Assembly (NCBI GenBank): GCA_009801085.1
Contig: VNWV01000009.1
Coordinates: forward strand, 248,001-312,000
Source: Lasiodiplodia sp. COLG20
Taxonomy: Eukaryota > Ascomycota > Dothideomycetes > Botryosphaeriales > Botryosphaeriaceae
Reading direction: 5' to 3'
Length of the DNA: 64,000 bases
Below, piece by piece: positions 24,097 through 34,743 of the stretch (its first letter is position 1; every line of letters starts with the position of its first letter). Under the pieces are notes generated by a model. The model did not search any database and had not been told where the DNA came from. It worked only from the letters and a program-made list of their open reading frames with translations. The position numbers and the translations under genes are program-made.

Positions 24097-25181
24097 GGGA
24101 GAAAGAGGCCCAAAACATGTATCTAGAATTATCAATGGATCGATTAAAGTACGATTGACCGAGGTCAAGTGAACGCATGATAACATCCCTTGGGATTTCT
24201 AACCAGTAGATATTGCCTAGGCCAGGCTTGAAGTTGTGTATGAACGCGTTAATAAGAGACAGCAGTGGAAGTCGAAGGTGCAGTCATTTGATCATCACCG
24301 CTCGGCGTGAAAGAAGTACGAAGAGTGGAATTCCTAAATGCCTTTTTTAAAGGTACTTTCTACCCTTGGTTCTCCACTTTCCTTTCCGCTTTCCAACGCA
24401 CCCCCTTCGTGGAGTGATGAATCAACGCTTTGCCTGATTAGGCAGTCCACGGTAATGACAGAATAGTGTTGTCCAGCAACAAGGAAGAACTAAATAAGCA
24501 TACCTAACGCTACGAGTGTTGCGATCTCGCTTTGTAGATATTGAAATGGCAAAATGATGAGTGGCATCACCTTCTCTTCGTGATCTGGTGCATCATTGCC
24601 ACTACGTTGGCACAGGTAGAAGGCCGAGCTGCGCAACGAAGATCCGGTGCTTCTGCTTTGGTAAGGGCTTGGTCAGCCCGTCAGCAACCATGCTAGCAGT
24701 GGGAGTCCATCTAAAGTGGAAATTGCCTGTCTGAGCCTCCTGATGCGACTAGTGACTGTGAATGTCCACATGGCGGAGCTTAGTGGCTAGTTTTGCCACG
24801 TTCCGTTCCATGAGGCGCAGGGTCTGCTTGTTGTCACACTGAACTTCAATGAGATGACCTGGGTTGTGGTTTACTTGCTTGAAGAGACGAAGCCGGAGAT
24901 CATATATATCTTTCTTTTAATGGCTATGAGGGAAGTTGCATCCGTCTTTTAATTCTGATTTCTTGTTTCAGAGGATTGTTTTTTAGGGCCTGAGCAAAGT
25001 TGCCTGCTGCTCAGTATTATTCCGAGAGGAAAAATGCGAAGTTATGAAGCATTATGCAGATAGTAGATCAAGCATCAATGTTGGGATTATTAGATTTTTG
25101 ACTGTCTGAATACCGAAATTTTGGATCGTCATATGAAGACCCATGCAAGTCCATCCACATGAACCCTCTATTACTCTTCTC
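24097..25181. other. Intergenic region carrying a retroelement relic
   Basis: About 1.1 kb without an intact gene. Its middle part is a Ty1/copia remnant (annotated separately). The rest shows no recognisable coding or repeat structure. Confidence 0.6.
24602..24985 (-). mobile_element. Ty1/copia retrotransposon relic (RNase H end of pol)
   Basis: Read on the minus strand, the segment encodes the last part of a copia polyprotein. A TDATSLIA-like stretch is followed by VQCDNKQTL, KLATKLRHVDIH, then ADGLTKPLPKQKH and a terminal stop at 24602-24604. An in-frame TAG at 24749-24751 replaces what is normally a Trp or similar codon, and the upstream part is out of frame. This is an old, inactivated, 5'-truncated fragment. 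TGG to TAG corresponds to C-to-T on the other strand, as RIP would produce. No flanking LTR was recognised. Confidence 0.8.
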
Positions 25182-27220
25182 TCAGTAAGTAGCATCTGGA
25201 GTTGGCACGAAAAAGTAAAAGGCCTGATACTTCCTCGGGCGATCAATGTCCGACTGATCCGCGGCGTAGACCCTGAAGTAGTCCTTCACAGCAGAACGGG
25301 AGACGCCGACAATCTGATCGGCATAGTGATCCACTCTCTCCGAGAACACCCACAGGCGGCTCTCCTCCTCCCAACCATTGAGAGACGATGCGCGGGTGCC
25401 GATCAGGCATGTGTAGGCGTCACCGTCCTTTTTCTTGCCGAACGAGACGACCTGCGTCCCGATAAGGCTATCGAAGTCGAACGCCTGGAAGCGAAAGTTT
25501 TCGTCCCCGTCAGGGAACATCTCCGTGCTTACAACTACGGGTGTTTTCGTTGTTAGCTGTGGGAAGCTTTGAGGATTGGAATTGCTCTGGCTTACTGTCG
25601 GTCCAGTTGTCCTCGGCCTTGGGCCTGCTCTGCGCTATGTAGGTCACTGTCTTGACCGCACGCTAGGAGATGAAGAGTCAGTAGGCCGTAGTGGTTGTTC
25701 TCTTGAGTTGATGGCTTACCAGCACGCTCAGTTGGAACTCGGTTGGGCGCACATGGTCAGACGGGATTCGAGCGTCATCGGGATGATCGGAGATCGTGAT
25801 AACCTATCATTTATCAGAAACCCTCGGCCTTTCGCGAACAATGGTAGCAATATACTTTGTCTCGTATCTTCTTCGCATTCTCAATCGCCCCGTCCAGTAG
25901 CTCTGACTGCTGGCTCGAACCCTGTTTGTATTTGTTCTCAGGAACTGCGTACGAATAGTCAGCAATGTCAGTGGCTGAAAGCCTCCTCACTCAACACTGA
26001 CCAGATTTGATCAGCGTTTTGAGAGCCTGATATCTTGTGAAGTCGTCGGACAGACTCCAGCTCTGGTCCATGTTGTCAGCACACACATGCTTGGGAGTAT
26101 CATCATTGGTTCACGTACCCTTTCGTTTGCTTCCGAGTAGTCGAGCGGGGCAAAGTAGTTGTCAAAGTCAGACAGGTTCGTGTACTTTCCGAGGACAGCG
26201 CTGGGAAAATGTGAGCGGTGGAAGAATGGAAGCCGTCTGGAAACTCACAAGAGGATATAGTCGTGTCCTCCAGCGCTCGCGTCATCAAAGAACTTGTCAG
26301 CCTTCTGCTTCACGGCGAGCAGATCGGATGTCTCGGATGTGGTAAAGTCCGTAGCTGAAGCCTTCGATGAGCCCCCGGACTCGTAGATGGTGATTTTGAT
26401 CGTCGTGTTCTTCTTGATTCTGGAGACGGCAGTCTCGACTTCCTCTGTCACCTTCCCATTCGCTCCGTACATGGAGAATGCTACCTCAGCCCTATGACGG
26501 ATCAATCAGTACGTGAATATAACACTATGGAACACTTTTCACTCACGATTGCTTGATTTCTTGTGTTTCTGACGCACTGTTGACGGTGATGGATACCCGG
26601 GCGAGAAACTGGCCCCCGCGGATAAAGTCTGTAAGGTTAATTGTTAGCGCTTACGCCACGGATTCGGGAGCCTCGATTACAGTACCTGAGATGAAACGGT
26701 CGCCGTATTTCTTGGTTGGATTTTCTGTGTCAATCTTGTTGAACGTGTGCTTGTCGCTCACACTGCCTTGATGCTGGACGAGAACTTCGACTTGGTACGT
26801 AAGGGTGCTGCTCTCAAACTGGTATCGTTTAGTCTGTGGCAAATGTTCGATGACCATGGGACCCACCTCGCTTCGGTCAAGGTAGCTGGCATTGACCTGG
26901 CCGCTCTGACCCCATCCACTCACGGTTGCTCCGGCGCTGATCTTGAGGCTTTGGGCAAGCTTCCTAGCATTCGTCAGTTATGATTTCTTACTCTCTGTTT
27001 TGAAACTTACTCGTAGTCGTCAACAAATTTGGAATTGTATGTTGCCCGGAACGGATTGCTTGGGCCATCCGAACCCTCGACGGTGACTGCGTTTTTGACG
27101 CAGAGCTGTTGAAGGTACGTGTTGTACCTGCCTAATTAGCTGTAGCACAGAGGATGTGCAGACGGGCTCTTACCCTTGGCCCTTTTGCATGCCATCAATG
27201 TACGGAACGAGTTCGCCCAT
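25182..27220 (-). CDS. MACPF-like protein (pleurotolysin B-type partner)
   Basis: Eleven small exons (27220-27174, 27127-27011, 26963-26686, 26628-26547, 26491-26249, 26200-26119, 26062-26002, 25944-25856, 25803-25720, 25662-25596, 25534-25182) keep frame throughout and encode 500 residues. No signal peptide is seen. Around residues 139-152 it has Y-G-D-R-F followed by a GG seven residues later, close to the MACPF signature Y-G-x-x-F-x6-GG. Alternating polar/hydrophobic strands follow, as in pore-forming hairpins. MACPF proteins assemble into membrane pores. The divergent neighbour at 28175 is an aegerolysin, which in Pleurotus recruits the MACPF partner to membranes. The assignment rests on the signature, length and partner; sequence divergence makes it moderate. 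Confidence 0.6.
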
Positions 27221-27280
27221 ATTGAGTGCTTGATCAGATGTGGTGAGTGTGGAATGTATTCTCTCCCTCCATGAGGCCCA

Positions 27281-27290
27281 TATACTTATA
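27281..27290 (-). promoter_or_regulatory. TATA box of the MACPF-like gene
   Basis: TATAAGTATA on the minus strand, about 60 nt before the start codon at 27220. Confidence 0.45.
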
Positions 27291-28085
27291 TCCATATGGA
27301 ACATACATTTCCGGACTGTGTGGGGGAGAATCCGAGTACATCGTGCTTGATCGACGGCGAGCTTCCTAAATTGGTAGTGTATAGCGATTCAATAATGTCG
27401 TGCATGAAATACGGGCCGGACCGCATCTTGCTTGACGTAATAGCCGCTCCGATCTTGATACTGGATCTAATCATCTCGTGCATGATCAAGTGGAGAAGTT
27501 CGCCAAAGCGGTTATCTGCAGCGATTTGAAGATCGACGCCGTGGTACTGCCCGCGCTAGTCTTCAAAGCCCCGCTCGTTCAGTGAGTTGGTGGCGCGAAG
27601 TCTACGAAGGTCGGCTACAACGGCTCGCTACTCGCTTTGAACCGTATGATCGGTTGTATCGACGGATTCTGGCTGTTTAAGAAGTCTGCAATGCCGGAAA
27701 AGCAACCAAATGCTACTGGTCGGATCCTACGCGAATTCCCCACCATCAGAAAACCCCGCAATGTGTTGTAGGCTTGGCGAGTACCCTTCTCGTGAGGTGC
27801 GGAGATTTGCAAGCGCTTCAGCACATTGTCGGCTTCTCTTACTGCAATACGAGTTCTGCTGTTGAATATCGTTGGTTGAGGCGCGGGGCGTGGAGGTCAA
27901 CAGTCGATGGCGTGACTGAGCTACGCCATCAACATGCACAGATGAGAACATTCGGCTTTTCACATGCCAACTGGAAGCGCAGATCAGTAGTATCGGAATG
28001 TTGACTGGTCACGATAGGTTCCAACTGACATGTTCACGAGAAAGGATGAAGTGGAGGAGCGGACGTGGCTCCGGTTTGTTGCGCA

Positions 28086-28093
28086 TATAAATA
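28086..28093 (+). promoter_or_regulatory. TATA box of the aegerolysin gene
   Basis: TATAAATA about 80 nt before the start codon at 28175. Confidence 0.5.
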
Positions 28094-28174
28094 CACCACC
28101 CCATTACCATTAGCATATCAGCAACTCCTCCACCATCCCATCTCCAATCCCAAGCAAACAAACAAACCGTCAAC

Positions 28175-28642
28175 ATGGCCTACGCACAATGGGTTATCAT
28201 CCACATCATCAACAGCTTCCGTAGCGGCACCATCAGCGTAAAGAACGCCCAAGCCCTCTGGTAACCCCCCCAACCCCCACCCCTCCGCCACCACATTCCA
28301 CTAACCACCAGCAGGGGCAAGTTCTACAAAGACAGCAACAAGGACGCGGAGATCTCCAGCGCCGAAGTCAGCCAGATCACCATCCCGGCCAACGGCACGG
28401 CCGACGTCGCCGCGTGCGGCCGCTCCGACGCCTCCTCGGGCACCGAGGGCACCATCGACCTGTACGAGGACGACACCAAGATTTGCACCATCTACTGGGA
28501 CTGCCCCTGGGGCAGTAAGAGCAACCACTTCGAGATCCGCGACCGCAACTCCGCGGCTGGATACATGGTCAGCAACAGCCCGTACAATGCCGATTCTGGT
28601 GCGCTTGGTAAGATTGATGTCGAGGTTGCGAGGAAGGGATAG
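28175..28642 (+). CDS. Aegerolysin
   Basis: Two exons (28175-28260, 28315-28642) with a 54-nt intron encode 137 residues without a signal peptide, the usual size of the family. The MAYAQWV start, the ACGRSDA segment, the YWDCPWGSK aromatic motif and the SGALGKIDVEV end are hallmarks of aegerolysins. These are small acidic beta-sandwich proteins that bind specific membrane lipids (sphingomyelin/cholesterol or ceramide phosphoethanolamine). They act with a MACPF partner to form pores, and often rise during sporulation. The MACPF-like gene lies divergently upstream, matching the two-component layout. Confidence 0.9.
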
Positions 28643-29896
28643 GTTGGCTCGTCTCGGAATTGGCGCGGGCGTTGGGCGGTTGCGGCTTGCGTGACAAGCA
28701 GAGAGTGTGGGATGTTCAGGGCGTCAAAGCTTGTGCTGAGCAAAGCTTTCACGTCAAGGGACTGAAACTAAACAGTCTGGTGCATGTCAAGCGCTGTAGA
28801 TTCAAGTGGTAGTGTCCAATGTGAAGCGTTACTGGGGAATTGCTTTGTATTTGCACGAGGGCGGAGAAACAAACATCGAATATCAATAGTGACTACGAAG
28901 CAATGTGTGCAAATTAAAAAGGCCTAGGTGGGGTCTAACTTAAGCTATATGATGCAGGTGATGTTAACCTAGTGGGACATCGACCGCGAGGATGACGGGT
29001 CAGCCCGCAGCTACCAAGTCGTGGATGGGAGGACGGGCATGCATGCATATTGATGTAGGTTCTCCTCACGCATTATTGTATGGTAGCCTACACATGGACA
29101 AGAGCGCTGTGGCAAAATCTACGGGGAAAGTACTCTGAGAGCGGGGCATGTGGGTGGCGATGAAGTAAAGCCAGGGCTGTTCAGGAGCCGCGATCTATGT
29201 ATTGGAGTGTGATATGGCTGGTAAAGACAACATCATACCAAGATTTCCGTCTAAACTTTCCTAACGATTCAGGCGATGTGCAGATAAACCAATACAGGCT
29301 TGTACAGCGGGACGTGGCATGGCAGAGTGTAGAACTACATGTCACGAGGGAGGTCATTACCGGCTCAAGTGTTTGGTAAGCAGGGGTGGCCTTGTCCAAC
29401 ACTGCACATGGACAACAGATTTTCATGCCATACATACGAGTTGCTGCTTACCCCGCAAAAAGTCCCTAACGCGATACATCGCAAAGTTCCTGGTGCTTGT
29501 ATCGGCCCATAGTTTGTTTTTCCTACACTATGGCAATACGTTGTTTTCTCCCTTTTCCCTTGGGCTTTGGCTGCGTACACGATGTGGAGACAATTCTATA
29601 GCAGTGAATATGTCAACCGTGCTATTGTAAAGGCACTATAGAATCAGAATCCAGCTAACTTTACGGCTGCAGCAGTGGAGCAGTAATGCGGGTACCCATC
29701 AAAGTATGCTGTTGGTCCTTTAGACAGGGGAAGAAATCATCTGTTAATTGATCGAATCATATAATAGAAGAATTCCTATTACCACGAATTCCAGCAGAAC
29801 AGCATTTAGTTCCTCGTTTCAAGCCCCGGACCGCTCCGAACGTCATTAAAACCCGCCGCTCAGCCGCCTTGCAGAATAACCCCGAAAAATCTCTTT
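28643..29896. other. Gene-free region
   Basis: About 1.25 kb between the aegerolysin and the HELL effector stop codons. Short open frames exist on both strands, but none has family resemblance or splice support. I see nothing identifiable. Confidence 0.5.
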
Positions 29897-30822
29897 TTAG
29901 CTAGTGGTAGCAGGTCCGTAGAAGAACTTTTCCATCATAGCTCCGCCGATGGCGCCCTGGGCACTCCAAGTTCCATTACCAATCACAGTATCCCCATATT
30001 TCTGCTCAAACGAGCCTTTTGCCTTGTCCAAGTCTAATACCTGAAGGTTCCGCGCGTTGTCTCCCGCCTTGGTATTACCATACTCTTGCTTGAAGTGCAC
30101 TTGGCTGTCAGCCGCGGTACGATTCTCCTCACACAAGCGGAGTTGTTCCTTTAGTGTAGCTTCTTGGTCTCTGAGGGATTTTTCTAAGACTTCCGAAGAC
30201 TCGCCAGAGAGCTCCTGAATCTTCTTGATCGCTATCTCGAGATCTACTAGTTGCTGTATGATCTCCGCCATGGCCGTGTCGTTCTTTCGCTGGAAATCGT
30301 GGATCGTTGCAGTGCTCCGCTCGGTGGTAAATCTGTCATGAAAAGGGCGATTTAGCAGCGGTCGCGAAGTCAAGCCAAACTAACTTACAGGGTAATCATG
30401 TCAATTCTCAGGCTGATGAGTTGCCTCGCTTTGGATACCTCCGCTTGAAAGCGCTCGATGCTGCCTTTCTTTAGACTCGTCATCACCCGGTCTGTCCATC
30501 TCAGTCTGCTCCCCTGAGCTGATTGGCGAACACAACTGTCCAACTTCTTATGAAAATCGTCGCACAGTCTCTTGAAATGCGGCAGCACTGAGCTTAGAGC
30601 GGATTTCTGGTCAGTGAGAGCGTTTCCTGCTTGCAGTGCTTGCGGAGACGCCTCGAGATACCGACGCAAGTCCTCGAGGGCGCTTTCGGTCAGCTTGAGG
30701 TCATGTCCAGCACGGGTAAGAGTCTCAGGAGCATCTTTGATGCTATCAATAAATCCATAAAGGCTTTTGGCAGCCTGCAGAAGGCTTACAATGCCGGCTG
30801 AAACACTCAGAGGGTCTGGCAT
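29897..30822 (-). CDS. HELL-domain cell-death effector with two amyloid-like repeats (HELLF-like)
   Basis: Two exons (30822-30389, 30332-29897) around a 56-nt intron encode 289 residues. The N-terminal MPDPLSVSAGIVSLLQAAK and following helices match the HeLo-like (Helo_like_N) domain of fungal STAND and effector proteins. Residues 150-220 are predicted coiled-coil-like. The C-terminus carries two copies of a short motif: QEYGNTKAGDNARNLQ (227-242) and QKYGDTVIGNGTWSAQG (255-271). A third copy lies at the N-terminus of the divergent NLR. This matches the HELLF/PNT1 pattern, where the NLR amyloid motif templates the effector repeats and the HELL domain attacks membranes. Activity is inferred. 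Confidence 0.8.
29954..30004 (-). repeat. Amyloid-like motif, effector copy 2
   Basis: Encodes residues 255-271, QKYGDTVIGNGTWSAQG. It shares Q-x-[YF]-G-[ND]-x-x-[AI]-G-N-G with the NLR copy. Confidence 0.65.
30041..30088 (-). repeat. Amyloid-like motif, effector copy 1
   Basis: Encodes residues 227-242, QEYGNTKAGDNARNLQ. It lies 28 residues before copy 2, with an acidic/basic linker between. Confidence 0.65.
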
Positions 30823-31528
30823 CGAGACTGTGGTGAATTAGCGTTCTGAGAGTAGGAAACTTCAGCCTCGCAGGAGATTACAACTAGGTCATTGAGTCGG
30901 ATTCGGTTTCAAGGATGTCTGTCGTCCCGGCGCCTCAGTGGAGAGATGAGAGTCAACTATTGTGGAGCCACGTCACAGAGGCCTGCACTACTACGCAATC
31001 AATGTCACAATGTCAGCGAATAATCATCACTATCACATATGTAGCGCTGACAAATCCGGGTGCTGCCTAGCTCGTAAGCCTAAGAAGACATCGGAGCTGA
31101 AGTCACAACACAAGCAACCATCTCAAGTTTTTTTTTTTTTCTCACACAACAGCTGAAAAAACAAAGTAAAAAAGAAGGGAGAAAATCTAGAATTTTCATT
31201 TGCAGTTCCTAAATAATATCTGTATAGACAAAATATCATTGCGTTCGACGCAAAGCGCTAAATAAGTCGGGAGGTTAGTGACCAGATCAGGCGATGGGAA
31301 GCTCGCGTCAGCAGCTGCAAAGCTGACCAAAGATTACTGTCGCACAGAAATGCGTGCATTAAGTGCCTACCCACGAAATGCTTACCCCACCTTTTTCTTG
31401 ATGAGGCTGTTGCACGCTGCTGCAATTTCTCTTATTTCCCGCTGCTCTCGCTGTCTACATACACGACTGATCCCCCTGATACGTCGGAAAACACATTTGG
31501 AAAAGCACGGCAGCTTTGGTGAACGAAA
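30823..31528. other. Divergent promoter region of the effector/NLR pair
   Basis: 706 nt between divergent starts. It contains a run of T at about 31129-31140 and AT-rich stretches. No gene is seen. Confidence 0.5.
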
Positions 31529-34459
31529 ATGGCGTTGTCTTCTCAGCACTTCGGTAACTTGACGGCTGGAAACGGAAACTACATTTTTCAGGGAATTCAG
31601 AACACATATTTGACTTCTGCCCTCGAGAGAAGACGCTTCCGACATGGCAACCCACCACCACTGAATAGAAACTTTCTCGGCCGTGAACACGAGATTGCGG
31701 CAATCAAGGCGGCATTCCAAGAGGCTTGGACCTGCCAACAAAAGCGATACGTGCTATATGGCATGGGTGGCATCGGGAAAAGCGAAATTTGCGTGAAACT
31801 ATTGAACGACATGCAAAACGAGTAAGTCACATACAAAACTACACTATTTCAGATTAGAGGAGTTTTAAATTCAAGTTACATATCGCTAGTACTGCTTTGG
31901 CGATGTACTAGGTGGGATGCGCTTGGACCTTTATTCCGCACGTAACGATACATGGGGATTGCAAGTGCTAATTCTGAAAGGTTCTGGGGCGTTTTCTGGG
32001 TTGACGTTAGCGACATTGCGTCTGCAGAGGCAGACTTCAAAAGAATTGCAGATCAAATCCGTCCTGGCACAAACCATGAGACTCTTACGGACGCATTAAG
32101 CGCTCTTGCGGAAGTGAACTTCAACACCCACCCGTGGCTCCTTATTCTGGACAATGCCGACGACTTGAGGGAGGATTATGGGCGATTCTTCCCATCTGTT
32201 CTTGGAGGATCAATCCTTATCACATCGCGCAACCACGAATGTACCATTCATGAGACTGTTGGTTGCTGGGAACTTCAAATGATACCCTTTGAAAACTCCG
32301 TGGCACTCCTTCTCCAAGCATCCCGGGTTCACCCATTGGACTTCGACTTCTTTCGTCCACAAGCGGAGGTGATCGCTAAGCTTCTCGCTTGTCACACTTT
32401 AGCTTTAGTTCAGGCCGGGGCATACATATCTCGAGACTTTCGGTACTGGGATGAGTATCCGAGTATTTTCAAACAAAATCGGAAGGATCTTTTCACTACC
32501 CGAACAAATCAGGCGCAGTCGAAACATGGTAACGTTTACGCAACCTTCGAAGTCTCAGCCCGCGCGCTTGAGTCTGATGGAAGTACTGAAGCAAAAGATG
32601 CCTTATGTTTGCTGGGAATCCTTGCGATGCTTCACCACAACGCATTTCCAACTTCGATCTTTGAACATGCTCTGGTCGGATTGAATCACGTGTCGAGTTG
32701 TAGATACGGCGACAACATTGATCAAATATCAATTGGGCTTCGAGACCTGTTGCCTGAATTTCTGTTAGCGGGGCCGTCTTCGACTTCACGTTTCGAAGCA
32801 GGCTTACGCTATCTGGAAGCTCTTTCATTCATCAAACAAGCCAGGGTCGACAGCTATAGTGGTGCCAGATTGGTGTCGATTCACCCGCTTGCACATTTCT
32901 GGGCCAATGATCGATTGGACAAGAGACAGCAAGAGCAGGCTTGGTTGATGACTGGCTCCATTATCGCTCTCTCTGCGAAGTCTGATCTACGATATCTTGC
33001 CAAATCCGATTACACACACTGGAACCTTGACGTCAGGCAGCTTCGATATCACATCATCACTTTCTTGGACAACAGAGCAGCAAATAGGCGTCCCGATAAA
33101 TGGGTTCCTGCGCATCTCCAAGTGGATTACGCTGTTGCAAATATACTTCTCACGTTCGGACCTTACGAGAGGCTAAAATCCTTTCTGCTCGAAGTTTTTC
33201 ACATGCTCAAAGCGGAGCCATCGAAACCAGAGAGCACCTTCTTGCTACCATTTTACGACATCATGGTGGTCGTCGAAGACCACCCGTCAGATGTCAATTT
33301 GCTCCAGCAGATAATCCGCCTAAAAGAGGGAAATCCATTTCTCGAGGAAGATCTTCTTCGTTCCAAGCTCGACCTTGCTGCAATGAACCTGACCATAGAA
33401 GCGACGAGCGAGACAATCACACAACTTAGTAGCATTATTGCACAAGCCAAAGGGATGCACTTCGCTGATAATGGTCACCTGCAATACCCACAGTTTGTGC
33501 TGGGGAAGGCATACCTGGAATGCGGAGAAGTAGAAAAGGGAATTGGAATGCTTGAACAAGTTGTACAACTTGAGGAGGAGATCCTGGGGGAGCGCTCATT
33601 GGGCTTGGTTAAATCCCGGGGGGAACTTGGCCGCGCTTACCTTAAAAATGGTCAAGTAAATGAGGCAGTCAAGGTCCTTACACAGGTTGTTCGAGTTCAG
33701 CAGAGAACGCACGCAGAACGCTCCAGAGAGCGGCTAGAATCGGAACATCAGCTTGCACGCGCTTACCGAGAAAATGGTCAAGCAAAAGAAGCAGTTGAGT
33801 TGCTTGAACACATTGTTCGAATTTGGCAGAGCGAGAACGTGGAGAGCGGCCAGGACGGGCGAGGATCGGAACGTGATCTTGGGCGTGCTTATTATGAGGC
33901 TGGGAGATACCAAGAGTCTCTGGAACTATTCGAGCACATCGCAACAGTTGAGAGCACAACGCTTTCTCTAGACGACCCAAACCGTCTCACGACACTAAGC
34001 TTGCTTCCGGATCTTTACATGAAATTCGAAAAGCCCGAAAAAGCGGAAGAGGTGGTGGTAGAGTTCGATGACGCATTGAGGAGCCTTTCGAAGGATGACG
34101 CTCGATGGCGCGAACATGGGGAATGGCTTGCAAATTGGAAGCAATACTTCGGCATCGAGGATAGGTCGCACGCCCCCAGGCAATATTATCCTTACCTAGC
34201 GCCTCATCGTTGGTGGCAAAGATATGTGGAACGGCATGCTGGATGGAATCGATACTTCGGCATCGGAGAGGAGTCGGAGGCTCTCGGCCAATGTGATACT
34301 GGCCTTGGGTCTGAAACTCCGCCGGACTCGATAAACGCTGGATATGGAAGTGGCAATGAGCCTCATGCTGGGCTAGGCACGCACGACGCGGAGTATAAGA
34401 GTGAAGTACATGAGGAACCACCGCAGTATCGGGCCGAACCGCCCTGGCTCAGACCCTAG
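31529..34459 (+). CDS. NB-ARC/TPR NLR receptor (PNT1-like)
   Basis: Exon 1 is 31529-31821. A long intron (31822 to about 31965; acceptor uncertain, an alternative ends at 31980) leads to exon 2 ending at 34459, for about 928 residues. Residues 6-22 (QHFGNLTAGNGNYIFQG) repeat the motif found twice in the divergent effector. An NB-ARC domain follows with P-loop GMGGIGKS, Walker B LLILDNAD and ILITSRN. After a winged-helix-like middle region, about five TPR-type helical repeats of about 42 residues lie between residues about 615 and 800. The C-terminal tail is Gly/Glu-rich. Such receptors bind a ligand through the repeats, oligomerise and seed their partner. Partner choice is inferred from orientation and motif. 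Confidence 0.85.
31544..31594 (+). repeat. Amyloid-like motif, NLR N-terminal copy
   Basis: Encodes residues 6-22, QHFGNLTAGNGNYIFQG, the presumed trigger copy matching the two effector repeats. Confidence 0.65.
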
Positions 34460-34743
34460 TTAGCTATCGTCACTAGTACAATAACTATCTTGAGATTACG
34501 TTATCAGACATCACCCCTTGCTTGTCATTACACGGTGTCTTAAGCGGGTTGCTAGACGCGTGTTGAGAGGAGATCAAAGGAAAGAAAGACAATATAGATG
34601 ACTGAGTCCTGAAAAATAAATTACGAGTAAGTTAATTCGGAGGACATGACAATTAACGTGAGGTTGTACGCGAAGGATGTTCTCATCTCTGTATCTATTT
34701 GCCGTTTCAGTAGATCTATGCCTTACATTCTCCCTGTGAGTAT

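Larger units (their letters stand above)
27221..28174. other. Divergent promoter region of the MACPF/aegerolysin pair
   Basis: 954 nt between divergent starts, with a TATA box near each gene. The central part, 27300-27900, has open stretches broken by stops on the plus strand that look like a decayed coding sequence, but I recognise no family. Confidence 0.5.

Noticed and set aside
27300..27900. A decayed coding sequence in the MACPF/aegerolysin promoter region
   Set aside because: Open stretches are broken by several stops, and I could not link the translation to any family.
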